25,441 bases of DNA from assembly GCA_002428735.1 (NCBI GenBank), contig DIXO01000048.1, forward strand, positions 1 through 25,441, written 5' to 3'. A program made the position numbers and the translations under genes. The DNA comes from Syntrophaceae bacterium UBA6078 (GTDB taxonomy: Bacteria; Desulfobacterota; Syntrophia; Syntrophales; UBA2210). Positions 1-8,103 of the stretch are shown here, one piece after another; positions within the stretch are counted from its first letter, which is position 1, and every line of letters begins with the position of its first letter. The notes under the pieces were generated by a model. It searched no databases. It had not been told where the DNA came from and saw only the letters and a list, made by a program, of their open reading frames with translations.

Positions 1-529
1 TAGGAAAAGTTTTTCAACAACCTGCGAATACTCCCTCGTGAGCACCCCCGCCGGGTTAAGGACCACTTCAAAGGCAACGCACAGGGCCGACATGACAGCA
101 GCGATCATAATCCGATTGTTGATCCCCAGGATCTTCATGCCTTTGTCCTCGGGCAGGAGAAGAGTGCTCATCAGCCCCATAATGAGAAACATGAAGGTGA
201 TCTCTATGTTGAGTCCCGCGAGGATCAGATATGATGTCCCTCCTCCGGGAGCGCCCCATACGGGGGCATACTGGGTGAAATAGAGCACCAGGGCGTTCCA
301 GATCTCGTTAAACCAGTCCATCCCCCAGAACCCCGGCCCGGCAAGGACGGCGGACCAGTTCCGCCCCGCCGCCTCCCTGATGTAGAGAAAAAACCATGAG
401 CAGGAAGGGGATAATATACCACTTGAACTGGGCCGGTTCGCGCAGAATGGAGAGAGCCTGCAGTGCATGTTCCGTCAGGGAGGATGCGTCCTTGACGATG
501 GAAAGTGCCTGTGCTGATGGTGTAATCAT
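1..529 (-). pseudogene. Conserved hypothetical membrane protein, frameshifted, runs off left edge
   Basis: The ATG at 527-529 opens a protein beginning MITPSAQALSIV that reads into a hydrophobic stretch (KWYIIPFLLMVF) and then loses frame at a run of six T on the minus strand (388-393). Removing one T restores an open frame (LYIREAAGRNW, then YFTQYAPVWGAPGGGTSY, NIEITFMFLIMG, LGINNRIMIAA, VALEVVLNPAGVLT) with no stop to the window edge. The composite has at least four hydrophobic segments. From memory it resembles uncharacterised membrane proteins of deltaproteobacteria and actinobacteria carrying a GINNR motif; no function is known to me. It is the last visible gene of the minus-strand operon, 123 bases after the CoA-transferase. 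The defect may be a real pseudogene, a sequencing or assembly error in the homopolymer, or slippage. Confidence 0.65.
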
Positions 530-652
530 TGTTTTGCCTTTTTATTGGTATGGTGACCGGAAAGAAACAGCAGGAGCGGATACATGGTTTCCTCTAACCT
601 CCTATACGCTGCCGGCCGGGGCATCCCTCACTCATTGTTTTTTTCGTCGCCC

Positions 653-1837
653 TCAGCTGAAAAGGCCTTCCTCTGTGAATCCTTCTATTTCAACATCCCT
701 ATATCCCAGTTCACGCATGACTTCTCGCGTGTGCGTCCCGGCCGGGACCCCGCTCCCCCGATATTCCTGACTTGTCTCCGAAAATTTGATGGGGTGGGCG
801 ATCTGTTGAACGGTCCCCCCCGTCGGAAGCTCGACCTCGACCACCAGGGATCGTTCCCGGGTCTGCCTGTCATCCACAGCCTCGGCAAGAGTCAGGACCG
901 GCTCGACGCAGGCATCCGTTCCTTCGAATAGTTTCATCCACTCACCCCTCGTCTTTGTCCGGATGGTGGCCCTGATCTGCTCCTTGACCTCTCCGATATT
1001 CTCGGGGAGAACACCCCCCGCCGCCAAGTCGGGACGGCCGATCCCTTCGCAAAAGGCGGCGAAAAACTGCGGTTCAAGGGCGCCGAGGCTCAGATATCCC
1101 CCGTCCCTTGTCTCGTAGAAATCATACAGAGAGCCCCCGTTCAGGAGAAACCCCTCGCGGCCCGGTTCGTTCCCGTCTACCAGATAGGCGTTCCCCGCAA
1201 GGGTGTTGAAGGCGACGACGCCGTCGGCCATCGAGACATCGATCTGTTGTCCCCTTCCCGTTTCGTTGCGGGCGATGACCGCGGCCAGGATGCCGATGAC
1301 AGCGTTGTTGGAACCGGAGGCAATATCGGCGATCTGCATCCCTGAGAGGGTGGGTCCACCCTTCTTCCTCCCCGAGTAGGCCATAAGCCCCGAGCGAGCG
1401 AGGTAGTTAATGTCGTGTCCCGCCCGGTCACGGTACGGGCCCGTCTGACCGTAGCCGGTGAGGGAGCAGTAGATGAGCGCAGGGTTGATCCCCCGGAGGG
1501 TTTCGTACCCGAGACCCAGCTTCTCCATGACACCGGGTCGGAACTGTTCGATCAGTATGTCATAGCCTCCTTCCAGCAGACGGCAGATGATCTCGATCGC
1601 CCGCGGGTGCTTCAGGTTCAGCGTCATGCACCGTTTCCCCCGTCCGAGCCAGGCCGTGGCAAAGGAGATATCCGTCCCTTGAATAAAGGGGGGTGCAAAG
1701 GCGGCCAGGTCAGGACGCGAACCGGAAACAATCCTGAGGACATCGGCCCCCATGTCAGCGAGTCCCATGGTCGCGTAAGGCCCGGGGAGGAGGGTCGTGA
1801 GATCAAGAATCCTGAGTCCGCGAAGCGGTCCGGCCAT
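653..1837 (-). CDS. CaiB/BaiF family (class III) CoA-transferase
   Basis: A 394-residue protein that should move CoA between acyl-CoA and a free carboxylic acid through an aspartyl-CoA thioester intermediate. The N-terminus has the family motif PLRGLRILDLT, followed by GPYATMGLADMGADVLRI (CoA-binding Rossmann half). The catalytic Asp is D142, in RAGHDINYLARSG. The sequence is close to the alpha-methylacyl-CoA racemase/formyl-CoA transferase branch, so racemase activity is an alternative. I chose ATG at 1837 because AAGGAAGG lies seven bases upstream and the family motif begins three residues in. An in-frame ATG at 1885 overlaps the stop of the MFS gene by four bases and would add 16 residues without family similarity. 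The gene lies within a minus-strand operon of acyl-CoA and carboxylate genes. Confidence 0.9.
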   Translation of the reverse strand: MAGPLRGLRILDLTTLLPGPYATMGLADMGADVLRIVSGSRPDLAAFAPPFIQGTDISFATAWLGRGKRCMTLNLKHPRAIEIICRLLEGGYDILIEQFRPGVMEKLGLGYETLRGINPALIYCSLTGYGQTGPYRDRAGHDINYLARSGLMAYSGRKKGGPTLSGMQIADIASGSNNAVIGILAAVIARNETGRGQQIDVSMADGVVAFNTLAGNAYLVDGNEPGREGFLLNGGSLYDFYETRDGGYLSLGALEPQFFAAFCEGIGRPDLAAGGVLPENIGEVKEQIRATIRTKTRGEWMKLFEGTDACVEPVLTLAEAVDDRQTRERSLVVEVELPTGGTVQQIAHPIKFSETSQEYRGSGVPAGTHTREVMRELGYRDVEIEGFTEEGLFS

Positions 1838-1881
1838 AAATCCTTCCTTTTCGGTCACACCTTCTTGAGCGCACCTATTCA

Positions 1882-3162
1882 TCATTGTGGTGTACTTGGG
1901 GCAATACCAGGTCGTTTGGTGGTCATAATCAGATAAACGGCGAGCAGAGCAAAGATGATGAAGATGAGGTATGCCGGGTCGTAGGAGCCCGTCCGGTCGA
2001 AGCTCTGCCCGGCGATGAGAAACCCTGATATTTCAATTATAAGGACCAGAGAGACATATCTGATCACGGCAGGGAACGATTCCCGTCCGTAGAGGTCAGC
2101 CACGATGATGGGGAAAAGCGACATGACCCCTCCCATGGAAAACCCGAAAATGACAATAAAAAGCCCAAGGGAAACAAGCGAATCGTGGATGAGGGCAAGA
2201 GCGAGGCCAAGGGCCATCATGGATACAAGGACGGCCAAAATGTTCCGAGGGTCAAAGCGGTCGCACAATACACCCCAGACATACTTCCCGACAGTTCCGA
2301 AGCACGCCGTGAGTGCCATCATCCCCATTGCTGTCGTATCATCGAAGCCGAGATCGGAAAAGCGCGGTTTGAGCTGCGACATGACCGCGTTAACGCCGGT
2401 CAGGACCAGTCCCAGTGAAAGGCCCACTTTCCAGAACGTTGCCGTCCCGACTAGGCGACGGAGGGTCCATGGTTCTTCCCTGACGGTGTTGCCGATGCCC
2501 GGTTGCTCCTGTTCATGGAAAGAAACGGGATTGTTCACCCCCTCCAAGGGGAGACCGTCGGGGTGTAGACCGAGCTGCTCGGGCCAGTCTCGTATGACCA
2601 GCCACGACAGCGGTCCGACTGTCATGGTCAGAAGACCGATCCACAAAAAGGCACCGGACATGGTGCCGTACAGGACCAGTGTCATGGCAACGAAGGGAAG
2701 AACAGCGCCGGAAAATGAGATACCCGCGCTGGCGAGTCCCAGGGCCTTTCCTTTTTTGCGGACAAACCAGTTATTGACAGCTGTATTGGCCACCACACCG
2801 CCATAGAGCATACTTCCGAGGTACAACAAGACATACAGGACGTAGAACTGCCACAATACGTGGGTCCTCCCGAGGAGGATGCAAGCCCCGCCGGAAAGGA
2901 TAGGGCCAATCAACATCAGGACCCGCGGACCAGTCGTCATGACCAAGGTACCGGCGAGAAACTGGCCGACAAAACCGGCAAGCATCCCCAGAACAAGGGC
3001 CATATTGAGGGCTGTTCTCGACCAGCCGTAGGCCTCGCTCAGCGGCTCCATGAAAGCGTTAAATATGTAAAAACTGGTCCCCACGGACATGAAATTGGCG
3101 ATAAAGGCCAGAAGGACGATGTACCAACCGTAATAAATAGCGGGGGTCTTTTCAGGGGTCAT
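1882..3162 (-). CDS. MFS transporter, oxalate/formate- or monocarboxylate-porter-like
   Basis: A protein of about 426 residues with roughly twelve hydrophobic membrane segments, beginning YYGWYIVLLAFIANF, the typical start of OFA/monocarboxylate-type major facilitator proteins. The loop between TM2 and TM3 region reads AGTLVMTTGPRVLM, and a central cytoplasmic loop (about residues 200-235, hydrophilic, EQEQPGIGNT) separates the two six-helix halves. Family knowledge suggests transport of small carboxylates; substrate is not visible. ATG 3162 is preferred over an in-frame ATG at 3189 because AAAGGAAAG precedes it at normal spacing and the extra nine residues are not family-like. It sits 53 bases after the acyl-CoA synthetase gene and just before the CoA-transferase, consistent with uptake of an acid that is then CoA-activated. 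Confidence 0.88.
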   Translation of the reverse strand: MTPEKTPAIYYGWYIVLLAFIANFMSVGTSFYIFNAFMEPLSEAYGWSRTALNMALVLGMLAGFVGQFLAGTLVMTTGPRVLMLIGPILSGGACILLGRTHVLWQFYVLYVLLYLGSMLYGGVVANTAVNNWFVRKKGKALGLASAGISFSGAVLPFVAMTLVLYGTMSGAFLWIGLLTMTVGPLSWLVIRDWPEQLGLHPDGLPLEGVNNPVSFHEQEQPGIGNTVREEPWTLRRLVGTATFWKVGLSLGLVLTGVNAVMSQLKPRFSDLGFDDTTAMGMMALTACFGTVGKYVWGVLCDRFDPRNILAVLVSMMALGLALALIHDSLVSLGLFIVIFGFSMGGVMSLFPIIVADLYGRESFPAVIRYVSLVLIIEISGFLIAGQSFDRTGSYDPAYLIFIIFALLAVYLIMTTKRPGIAPSTPQ

Positions 3163-3215
3163 GGGGTATTCTTTCCTTTGCCGGAGCATTACACATCTAA
3201 TGTAAGAGATATGGT

Positions 3216-4724
3216 TCAGAAAGAATTACTACTTGAGTGCTTCCGTTCCAGGGTCTCCTTCCGGGCACAGTACTGGGATATGTGGTTAATGGCCCGGAGA
3301 GCGTCTTCGAGATCATCAAAGACGGGCACCCCCTCGCTCAGAAAAGCGGCCCGCGCCTCACGCAGCATTTCCTCGATATCCAGCGATTCGATTCCCTGCT
3401 TGATATTAGGGGTGACAACGATCACCGGTTTGCCCGTCACGGCAACCACCTCTCCCACGGCGGCGGCAAGTTCCCTGAAGGGGGTGACATCCTTGACTGG
3501 ACAACCGGAGAACAGCGCCATCGATTTGTAGTGGTAGAGGAGTTGGATCAGGATCTGGAGATCAACCCTGTCATCTTTGGCGGCTGTGAGAAGCACCTCT
3601 TTCAGTATATGCGGCGGCACGTAGGGATTCGCCACGTCGATGGGGTTCCGGGCGCTCGATCCGGGCTTGGGAAGTATCTCCATGATAGCGTCTGTAATGG
3701 CGGGGTCGAGCAGGGGGAGTTGTATGCCGAAGGCCTCGGCAGAGTCGCTGGCGGCGATTCCCAAAGCCCCGCCCCCGCCGGCAACCGTGATCCCCCGGTA
3801 GATCCGTTCGGGAAGCATAGAAAAGGCCAGGCTTGTCTGGGCCAGTTCCCACAGGCTCGTAACTTGAACTGCATTGCATTGACGGAGGACAGATTCCCAG
3901 ATAACCCTGTTTCCCCCCAGGGACGCCGTATGGCTGGCCACGGCCCTGCCTCCCGCCTCCGAAAGTCCCCCCTTATGAACAATGACCGGTTTCTTCTTCG
4001 TCACCCTTCTAAGAGCATCGCAAAAAGCAGGGCCGTCCTTCACCCCTTCAGTGTATGTGGCAATAACCTTTGTCTCCGGATCATTCCCGAGGTAGTTGAG
4101 GAGTTCCACCTCACGTAGGTCTGCCCCGTTCCCGAAGCTCACCACCTTGCTGAATCGAACGCCCATCCATTTCCCGATATGGGAGAAATCGATCGCCATC
4201 CCCCCGCTCTGGGCAAGAAAGGCAACCGGTCCGCTTTCCCGTGAGAGATCGGGCCCCGGCAGCAGGGTCAGCCCGCTCCGGGGGCAGTAAATACCGAAAC
4301 AGTTGGGGCCGATAACCCTGATTCCCTTCCCGGCGATTTGTCTGACCGTTTCCTCCAGGGCAACCCCTTCAGGGGTTCCCAACTCACTGAAGCCGGCCGA
4401 CAGGATCTCGGCGCCCGCGGCGCCTTTTCGCCTGCACGCCTCGAGGGCGTCGGGGACAACTCCGGCGGGGACCGCGATAACGGCAAAATCTATTCGGGCG
4501 GGAATCTCCTCCACGCTTTTGTATATCCTCATCCCGGCGATCTCTCCCCCCCGCGCGTTCACCGGGTACATGGTTCCCTCGAACCCTATCTCCCGGAGGG
4601 ACATGAGGATCCCGCTGCCAAAACCGCGCCCCTGCACAGATACGCCGACGATCGCCAGGTGTTCAGGGTGAAATATCCGGTCAAGGGGGTCAGCATCACC
4701 AGGTTTCAGCTCGACACAGTTCAT
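3216..4724 (-). CDS. NDP-forming acyl-CoA synthetase alpha-type protein (CoA-binding + succinyl-CoA-ligase-like domains)
   Basis: A 502-residue protein with an N-terminal CoA-binding Rossmann domain (about 15-145; LAIVGVS, IDFAVIAVPAG, VIGPNCFG), then a succinyl-CoA-ligase-like flavodoxin domain (AFLAQSGGMAIDF, VSFGNGADL) and a second ligase domain. The likely phosphohistidine is H265 in VASHTASLGG, matching the SHTGALAG motif of ADP-forming acetyl/acyl-CoA synthetases. These enzymes interconvert acyl-CoA and acid with ADP/ATP, conserving energy in fermenting anaerobes. The C-terminus ends with no ATP-grasp domain, so this is the alpha-type part only; no beta partner is seen in the window. 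It lies 126 bases after the SDR gene and 53 before the MFS gene. The assignment to family is firm; acyl substrate is unknown. Confidence 0.9.
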   Translation of the reverse strand: MNCVELKPGDADPLDRIFHPEHLAIVGVSVQGRGFGSGILMSLREIGFEGTMYPVNARGGEIAGMRIYKSVEEIPARIDFAVIAVPAGVVPDALEACRRKGAAGAEILSAGFSELGTPEGVALEETVRQIAGKGIRVIGPNCFGIYCPRSGLTLLPGPDLSRESGPVAFLAQSGGMAIDFSHIGKWMGVRFSKVVSFGNGADLREVELLNYLGNDPETKVIATYTEGVKDGPAFCDALRRVTKKKPVIVHKGGLSEAGGRAVASHTASLGGNRVIWESVLRQCNAVQVTSLWELAQTSLAFSMLPERIYRGITVAGGGGALGIAASDSAEAFGIQLPLLDPAITDAIMEILPKPGSSARNPIDVANPYVPPHILKEVLLTAAKDDRVDLQILIQLLYHYKSMALFSGCPVKDVTPFRELAAAVGEVVAVTGKPVIVVTPNIKQGIESLDIEEMLREARAAFLSEGVPVFDDLEDALRAINHISQYCARKETLERKHSSSNSF

Positions 4725-4753
4725 CCCTTATCCTCCTCAAGTCCTCGTTAGCA

Positions 4754-4850
4754 CAGGTTATCACAACAGGTAAGACGCCAGGTGCTGAGAGATTATTCAA
4801 TGGCCGCTCCAATGATCCGGAACATGTCGATATGGCAAAATGATAACCTG
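4754..4850. repeat. 97-base element bounded by 10-bp perfect inverted repeats
   Basis: CAGGTTATCA at 4754-4763 is the exact reverse complement of TGATAACCTG at 4841-4850. The pair fills the gap between the SDR stop codon (immediately adjacent) and the next gene. It could be a paired operator, the base of an intercistronic RNA fold, or the ends of a small mobile element; no target-site duplication is evident. Confidence 0.5.
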
Positions 4851-5612
4851 CTATGTCGTCAGGGAGCCACCATCGACATAGATGGAATGGCCGGTAATAT
4901 AGTTGGCCAGGTCGGAGGCCAGGAAGAGTACGGACCCGACGATCTCCTCCGGTTCCGCCAGACGGCCCATGGGAAGCAGTGATTCGACGTGCTTGGCGAT
5001 GTCGGGGTTCGACCAGATAGGCTTGCTGAAATCGGTCCGCGTGAGCCCCGGACCGACGGCATTGACGAGAATCCCGAAGGGCGCCCATTCGCGGGCCATG
5101 CACCTGGTCAGCATTTTCAAGGCAGCCTTGCTGCAGCCATACGCGGCCATCCCCAGTTCCGCCTTTTCCGCCCCCACGGTGGTAATGTTGATGATCCGCC
5201 CGCCTTTTTGCTCGATCATGACGCGCGCCACGGAGCGACTCAGAAGCCAGGCGGCCTTGACGTTCGTATCGAAGACCTTGTCCCATCCGTCCTCGCGCAG
5301 TTCAAGGAGACTCCGCAGGAAACTCCGGGCCGCGTTGTTTACCAGGATATCGATCCTGTCGAACTTTTTGACCGTCTCTTCGACGAGGCGTTCGATCTGA
5401 TCTGAAACCGTCAGGTCCGTCACCACGGGGAGTGCCTGGCCTCCCAGGGCGGCAATTTCTTTCGTCACCGCGTTGAGCTGTTCCGCCGTTCTGCCGGCAA
5501 TAACGACGGTAGCCCCTGCTCCTGCCAATCCCAGAGCGATGGCGCGTCCGATTCCCCTCCCCCCCCCGGTAACAATTGCTACCTTCCCCGTAAGGTCAAA
5601 TGTTGCTTCCAT
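4851..5612 (-). CDS. SDR-family NAD(P)-dependent oxidoreductase
   Basis: A 253-residue classical short-chain dehydrogenase/reductase. The nucleotide-binding motif TGGGRGIG is at 15-22, NNAA at 92-95, the structural Asn at N117, and the active-site pair YGCSK is Y158/K162. The usual catalytic Ser thirteen residues before Tyr is Thr here (T145, INITTVG). The C-terminus TGHSIYVDGG is typical of FabG-like members. The family oxidises or reduces hydroxyl/keto groups, often on acyl-CoA or alicyclic substrates; the substrate is unknown. ATG 5612 follows AAAGGGGG at about ten bases; a TTG directly before it is disregarded. It is the first gene after a strong promoter (5666-5694) and heads the operon of acyl-CoA genes, which suggests a dehydrogenase step in degradation of a CoA-linked acid. 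Confidence 0.92.
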   Translation of the reverse strand: MEATFDLTGKVAIVTGGGRGIGRAIALGLAGAGATVVIAGRTAEQLNAVTKEIAALGGQALPVVTDLTVSDQIERLVEETVKKFDRIDILVNNAARSFLRSLLELREDGWDKVFDTNVKAAWLLSRSVARVMIEQKGGRIINITTVGAEKAELGMAAYGCSKAALKMLTRCMAREWAPFGILVNAVGPGLTRTDFSKPIWSNPDIAKHVESLLPMGRLAEPEEIVGSVLFLASDLANYITGHSIYVDGGSLTT

Positions 5613-5665
5613 CAATTATTATCCCCCTTTGGTACAATTTAGCAATAACACGTTCACTGGCAGGC

Positions 5666-5694
5666 AGTATAGTGAAAGGAGGCGCCCCTGTCAA
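5666..5694 (-). promoter_or_regulatory. Sigma70-type promoter for the SDR-led operon
   Basis: On the minus strand TTGACA (5694-5689), a 17-base spacer and TATACT (5671-5666) match the consensus at 11 of 12 positions. A start near 5659 would leave a leader of about 48 bases before the ATG at 5612. Confidence 0.75.
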
Positions 5695-5848
5695 CTGTCG
5701 CTCATTCCTCATTTTGTTTTCCATGCGGATACTTGTTATTCCTTTCTCTCACGCGGCAACTCCCGGAGAAAGTCGTTTCCATGCCGGTAAAAATATGGTA
5801 GTGCAGCTTGTCATAACCGAGAGATAAGGAGAAAGATTTCATCACGAC

Positions 5849-6472
5849 ATGGCAATGTTCAAGATTGACCTCCATATTCACAGCGAACTGGGGGGCGATT
5901 CCGACATAAAGCCTGATGACCTTGTCAACCGGGCTCGGTCCGTCGGCCTTGACGCAGTCTGCGTCACCGAGCATCACTCTCACGATCTCAGCGCTCCCTT
6001 CGATGAGATATCACGAAAGAGCGGTTTCCCGATTTTCCGGGGGATGGAATATCGGGCGGCAGAGGGGCATCTTCTCGTATACGGAGCCCGGGTCAGCCGG
6101 GGCGACTTGCTTCCGGGACTTCCCATTCAGGACGTAATCAACGCGGTGCATCAGCGCGGCGGCGTGGCGATTCCTGCTCATCCCTACCAGAAAGACATGT
6201 CCGGCAGGCTGCTGGGGGACCTGGTTCTCGCTCTTCAGGGGCTCTATGCCCTCGAAGTGGCCAATGGCAGTGTCTCTCCTGCGGAGAACCGGCTCGCCCT
6301 CCAGGCTGCGGCAATGCTTGGCCTTAAAGGAATCGGAGGATCCGATGCCCATGGCCTGGCGGCGGTGGGACAGGCGTATACCCTTTTCCCTTCAGCAATC
6401 AGGACTGATCGGGAACTGGTCGAGATGCTCCGCAATGGGAGCTACAAGACACAGATCAATCAGGCCTGTTAG
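5849..6472 (+). CDS. PHP-domain metal-dependent phosphoesterase
   Basis: A 207-residue protein with the full PHP metal-site series: DLHIH (H9, H11), TEHHS (E41, H42), GMEYRAAEGHLL (E67, H74), AIPAHP (H111) and GGSDAHG (D166, H168). PHP proteins are trinuclear-metal phosphoesterases, including histidinol-phosphatase-like and nucleotide-phosphatase members. This one is a stand-alone PHP domain of usual length, and the substrate cannot be told from sequence. The start is uncertain: AAGGAG at 5827-5832 is about 16 bases upstream of the ATG at 5849 and even further from an in-frame ATG at 5855, and no closer site is visible. It is divergent from the SDR operon and is followed on the same strand by the amidase after 99 bases, so the two may be co-transcribed. 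Confidence 0.88.
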   Translation: MAMFKIDLHIHSELGGDSDIKPDDLVNRARSVGLDAVCVTEHHSHDLSAPFDEISRKSGFPIFRGMEYRAAEGHLLVYGARVSRGDLLPGLPIQDVINAVHQRGGVAIPAHPYQKDMSGRLLGDLVLALQGLYALEVANGSVSPAENRLALQAAAMLGLKGIGGSDAHGLAAVGQAYTLFPSAIRTDRELVEMLRNGSYKTQINQAC

Positions 6473-6571
6473 GCTCGGGCGGGTACCGTTGTTTCTCTTC
6501 ACTTGACGGGAGAACATTTTTCTACTACCCTGCTGTAACAATCGTGACGGGGAAAGAGAGGGAGAACGCGG

Positions 6572-7999
6572 ATGGCATTGATTTCGTACACATCGGCCCG
6601 GGAGCTTGCTGCTCTCATGCATTCCCGAGAGATCACCCCCCTGGAGGTGATGGAAGAGACGCTGCGACGGATCGATACGGCAAACCCCTCTCTGAACGCC
6701 TTTGTTTCGATAGATGCGGACCGGGCGATCGATGAGGCGAAAGCCGCCACCAAAGCCCTTGCGACAGGAGAAAATCCCGGCCCCCTGGCGGGACTTCCCA
6801 TCGGCGTCAAGGACCTGGAGGATGTCGGTGGGATGGTGACCAGCTTCGGTTCCGTCCCCTTCAGAGATAATGTGGCGGCGGCAGATTCGATACAGGTGGC
6901 CCGCCTGCGGAAGGCGGGCGCCATCGTGGTGGGGAAAACCAACACGCCGGAGTTCGGATCGACGGGATTCTGCAAGAACCGCCTCTTCGGGGTTACCCGG
7001 AATCCCTGGAATCTTGAACGCACACCGGGAGGATCCAGCGGCGGATCGGCTGCCGCCGTGGCTGCCGGAATGGTTCCGGTAGCGACGGGTTCCGACGGCG
7101 GAGGATCGATTCGGATTCCCGCTTCTTACACGGGGTGTTTCGGTTTCAAGCCCTCCTACGGGAGGATCCCCATGGGGCCGCTCCCGATCCTCAACATGAA
7201 TCCCATTACCACCCTTGGCCCCCTGACGCGAACCGTGGAGGATGCGGCCCTCTACCTGGACTGCGTGGCAGGTTATCACCCAGCGGCCCCCGATTCGCTA
7301 CCCCATCCCCATCCCGGGATTTCCTACCTTCACACCCTGGACCATATCCCCCCACGGCTGACGATCGCCTTCAGCCCCACCCTGGGGTATGCCACCGTTC
7401 AGCACGACGTTATGGACCGTGTCGAAGAGGCGGTTCGCTCCTTCGAGGAGATGGGGCATACCGTGGTCCTGCTGGAGGAAGCATTACCAAACGTTGTCGA
7501 CGCCTGGTTGAAGCTTTTCGATCTGAACATTTACGGTGCTCTGAATGAAAACCTGGAACAGTATGGAAGCGAAATGGGGAGGGCTCTGGTGGCATCACTC
7601 AAAAAGGCCCGCTCTCTGACGCTCGCGCAACTCATCAAGGCACAGCAGGTCAAGACAGATCAGAACCGGATTCTCTGGAACCTTTTCGAGCGCTTCGATC
7701 TCCTTCTCACGCCCACGATGCCGACGGAGGCCTTTGCGGCCGAAGGGCCACCCCCTTCTGAGATAGACGGCCACCCCATCTCCCTCTACGACGTGGTGGC
7801 ATTTACCTACCCCTTCAATCTTTCGGGACACCCCGCCGCTTCAGTGCCGGCCGGTCTTACCACAAGCGGAATGCCCGCAGGGCTTCAGATTGTCGGGCCA
7901 CGACACCGGGATGACCTGGTGTTTCAGGCGTCCCGGGCCTATGAAAAGGCGCGCCCCTGGAACAATGCCTGGCCTGTCGTTCCCCGATCGCCCGCGTGA
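6572..7999 (+). CDS. Amidase signature family amidohydrolase
   Basis: A 475-residue protein of the amidase signature family. The Ser-cisSer-Lys triad is visible as K80 (GVKD), S155 (PGGSSGGS) and S179 (SDGGGSIRIPA), with the same spacing as in GatA. Length fits a stand-alone amidase or GatA; no gatB or gatC lies nearby, and the C-terminus (FNLSGHPAASVPAG, GMPAGLQIVG) is shared by both. A catabolic amidase hydrolysing an amide to acid and ammonia is more likely. A purine-rich stretch (GGGGAAAGAGAGGGAGAA) ends about five bases before the ATG at 6572. It follows the PHP gene by 99 bases and converges on the Nudix gene. Substrate unknown. Confidence 0.93.
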   Translation: MALISYTSARELAALMHSREITPLEVMEETLRRIDTANPSLNAFVSIDADRAIDEAKAATKALATGENPGPLAGLPIGVKDLEDVGGMVTSFGSVPFRDNVAAADSIQVARLRKAGAIVVGKTNTPEFGSTGFCKNRLFGVTRNPWNLERTPGGSSGGSAAAVAAGMVPVATGSDGGGSIRIPASYTGCFGFKPSYGRIPMGPLPILNMNPITTLGPLTRTVEDAALYLDCVAGYHPAAPDSLPHPHPGISYLHTLDHIPPRLTIAFSPTLGYATVQHDVMDRVEEAVRSFEEMGHTVVLLEEALPNVVDAWLKLFDLNIYGALNENLEQYGSEMGRALVASLKKARSLTLAQLIKAQQVKTDQNRILWNLFERFDLLLTPTMPTEAFAAEGPPPSEIDGHPISLYDVVAFTYPFNLSGHPAASVPAGLTTSGMPAGLQIVGPRHRDDLVFQASRAYEKARPWNNAWPVVPRSPA

Positions 8000-8103
8000 C
8001 GGTTCCCCTGCCGCCGGGACTGCTTCAGAATGGCTCTACTACCCTGTCTGGGGGAATATATGCTTATGCGCGCCATTCCCTCCGGATCTGGATCAGGTCT
8101 TTT

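Noticed and set aside
3237..4118. 293-codon plus-strand frame opposite the acyl-CoA synthetase gene
   Set aside because: It lies wholly antisense to a clear family member, has no family likeness, and long antisense frames are expected in GC-rich genes.
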